DNA from: an uncultured archaeon A07HN63
Lineage (GTDB): Archaea > Halobacteriota > Halobacteria > Halobacteriales > Haloferacaceae
Reading direction: 5' to 3'
Length of the DNA: 5,964 nucleotides
Assembly: GCA_000496215.1 (NCBI GenBank)
Contig: KI543217.1
Coordinates: 66,112-72,075 of the forward strand
In this document: piece after piece, positions 5,169 through 5,964 of the stretch
Layout of the letters: each line of letters starts with the position of its first letter
Position numbering within the stretch: the stretch's first letter is position 1
Made by a program: the position numbers and the translations under genes
The notes under the pieces: generated by a model
Databases searched by the model: none
What the model was told of the DNA's origin: nothing
The model's input: only the letters and a program-made list of their open reading frames with translations

Positions 5169-5912
5169 ATGAAACGTCGCACCGCACTGATGGCGCTTGG
5201 CGCGCTTGCCACCGGGAGCGGTGCCGTTGCGACATCTGCTTCGATTTCCGGAACCGCAGACAGCAGTTCAGATATCACTGTTGTCGTTGAGGAGGAACTG
5301 GAGGTCAAGGCAGGAAAGGCGTTCAACGACGACGGGAGTGTCAAAAGCTCGTACCAGAACCAGTACGTTCCCTTCCCCAGCAACAATGAGTTCTTTGGGA
5401 ACCAGAGTTCTCCATCGACGGACCCGTTAAAAGATATCTCCCGTTCGGACGCTCCCGTGGCGACCGTTTCACCGCGAAACACGACAGTTAACGATAGTTT
5501 GAAACTAAAAGTCGCACTTTCGATCGAAAACACTACCGATACGTTCACTTTTGAGGATATTCTAACAATAGAGAACAACGGTGGCGATGCAAAAGATGTC
5601 GGTATTATGTACGACCGCGACTATGGACAGTACGGGGACGACGTAATCGTTCCCGGGGACTTTGAGACCGAACTTTCTCAGCACGACGTACAGCATATCT
5701 ACCAATTCAGGACTGATGATCCGGGGAACGCAGGTCAGATGCGTATCTCGCCGGATCCGAGTAGGGGTAGTGATGATCCGACCGAATCACGGTCAGTGGA
5801 TGGCGGGAGTTCAATTCAGGTTGATCTTGAGATTGATCTGACTACGCTAACACTAAATACTGTGCTGGGGACAGCGACGTTGGATCCAAAAGACATATCA
5901 GGGACAGCTTGA
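5169..5912 (+). CDS. Exported protein of unknown function, possibly DUF1102/TasA-like
   Basis: This 247-residue protein has an N-terminal export signal: charged KRR at 2-4, then a hydrophobic Ala/Leu/Gly stretch to about 21, with likely cleavage after A24 (ATSA). The RR pair is Tat-like but lacks the full motif. There is no lipobox, no Cys anywhere and no later membrane span, so the product is probably soluble and extracellular or surface-associated. The mature part is acidic and rich in Ser, Thr, Asp and Asn, with alternating beta-strand patterns (ITVVVEEELEVKAG at 36-49, LKLKVALSIE at 111-120, FEDILTIENNG at 128-138, IQVDLEIDLTTLTL at 216-229). Sequons occur at N78, N104, N108 and N121. The signal plus IENNGGDAKDVGI and closing SSIQVDLEIDL resemble, from memory, haloarchaeal DUF1102/TasA-like secreted beta-sandwich proteins; this is inference. 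GC of the mature region is about 50%, far below its neighbours. ISGTA occurs at both 26-30 and 243-247. Confidence 0.85.
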   Translation: MKRRTALMALGALATGSGAVATSASISGTADSSSDITVVVEEELEVKAGKAFNDDGSVKSSYQNQYVPFPSNNEFFGNQSSPSTDPLKDISRSDAPVATVSPRNTTVNDSLKLKVALSIENTTDTFTFEDILTIENNGGDAKDVGIMYDRDYGQYGDDVIVPGDFETELSQHDVQHIYQFRTDDPGNAGQMRISPDPSRGSDDPTESRSVDGGSSIQVDLEIDLTTLTLNTVLGTATLDPKDISGTA

Positions 5913-5964
5913 CACGACCGGAAGTTTCGGCGATTCGATAGAAATCGTGATTTGCTCGATGCGA
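5913..5964 (+). other. Right-edge spacer, possibly reaching the start of another gene
   Basis: These 52 nt follow the stop of the exported-protein gene. They contain a weak 5-bp hairpin, CGATT (5931-5935) with AATCG (5943-5947), followed by three Ts, which might be a terminator. An ATG at 5959-5961 followed by CGA could begin another reading frame, but only two codons are visible and no SD precedes it. Confidence 0.25.

Noticed and set aside
5066..5578. 170-codon minus-strand frame antisense to the exported-protein gene
   Set aside because: The plus-strand gene has an SD, a signal peptide and a coherent acidic composition; the antisense frame has none.
5714..5780. TGATGATCCG repeated at 5714-5723 and 5771-5780
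   Set aside because: Both copies encode DDP in the same frame 19 codons apart; a 10-bp match in an acidic protein gene is readily explained by similar codons and shows no wider repeat.
1..5964. CRISPR arrays, tRNA or rRNA genes, insertion sequences
   Set aside because: No regularly spaced repeats, cloverleaf sequences, rRNA signatures, transposase motifs or long terminal inverted repeats were seen on either strand.

Overview
The window looks like a haloarchaeal chromosome (class Halobacteria). The three housekeeping genes are GC-rich, encode strongly acidic proteins, and lack Shine-Dalgarno (SD) motifs. The AAA ATPase at the left matches the haloarchaeal CdcH/Cdc48 sequence almost residue for residue, as far as I can recall that protein. 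No genus can be named from the sequence alone.

Layout. (1) 1-1778, minus strand: the first 592 codons of cdcH, a Cdc48/p97-type unfoldase. Its 3' end lies outside the window, before position 1. (2) 1779-2035: a divergent promoter region between cdcH and pyrC. Both genes have an ACACTTA element at promoter distance. (3) 2036-3376, plus strand: pyrC, dihydroorotase, the third step of de novo pyrimidine synthesis. (4) 3377-3440: a 64-nt gap with a TATA-like element inside an inverted repeat. (5) 3441-4820, plus strand: serS, the ordinary (not methanogenic-type) seryl-tRNA synthetase. (6) 4821-5168: a 348-nt spacer. Its first ~125 nt are GC-rich and without recognisable content. From about 4945 the composition drops to under 40% GC, and the sequence is crowded with short dyads and a helical-phase direct repeat. 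(7) 5169-5912, plus strand: a 247-residue exported protein with a twin-arginine-like N-terminus, no cysteines, several N-glycosylation sequons and a beta-rich mature part. It is preceded by a strong SD. The mature-region DNA is only about 50% GC. (8) 5913-5964: the start of the next spacer, or possibly of the next gene.

Functionally, cdcH (protein quality control), pyrC (nucleotide synthesis) and serS (translation) are unrelated core genes. pyrC and serS run in the same direction and may be partly co-transcribed, though serS seems to have its own promoter. The right-hand ~1 kb is different: lower GC, a different translation-initiation style, and an exported protein. It is best read as the edge of an accessory or recently acquired segment. 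It is the most interesting part of the window, but only one gene of any such system is visible.
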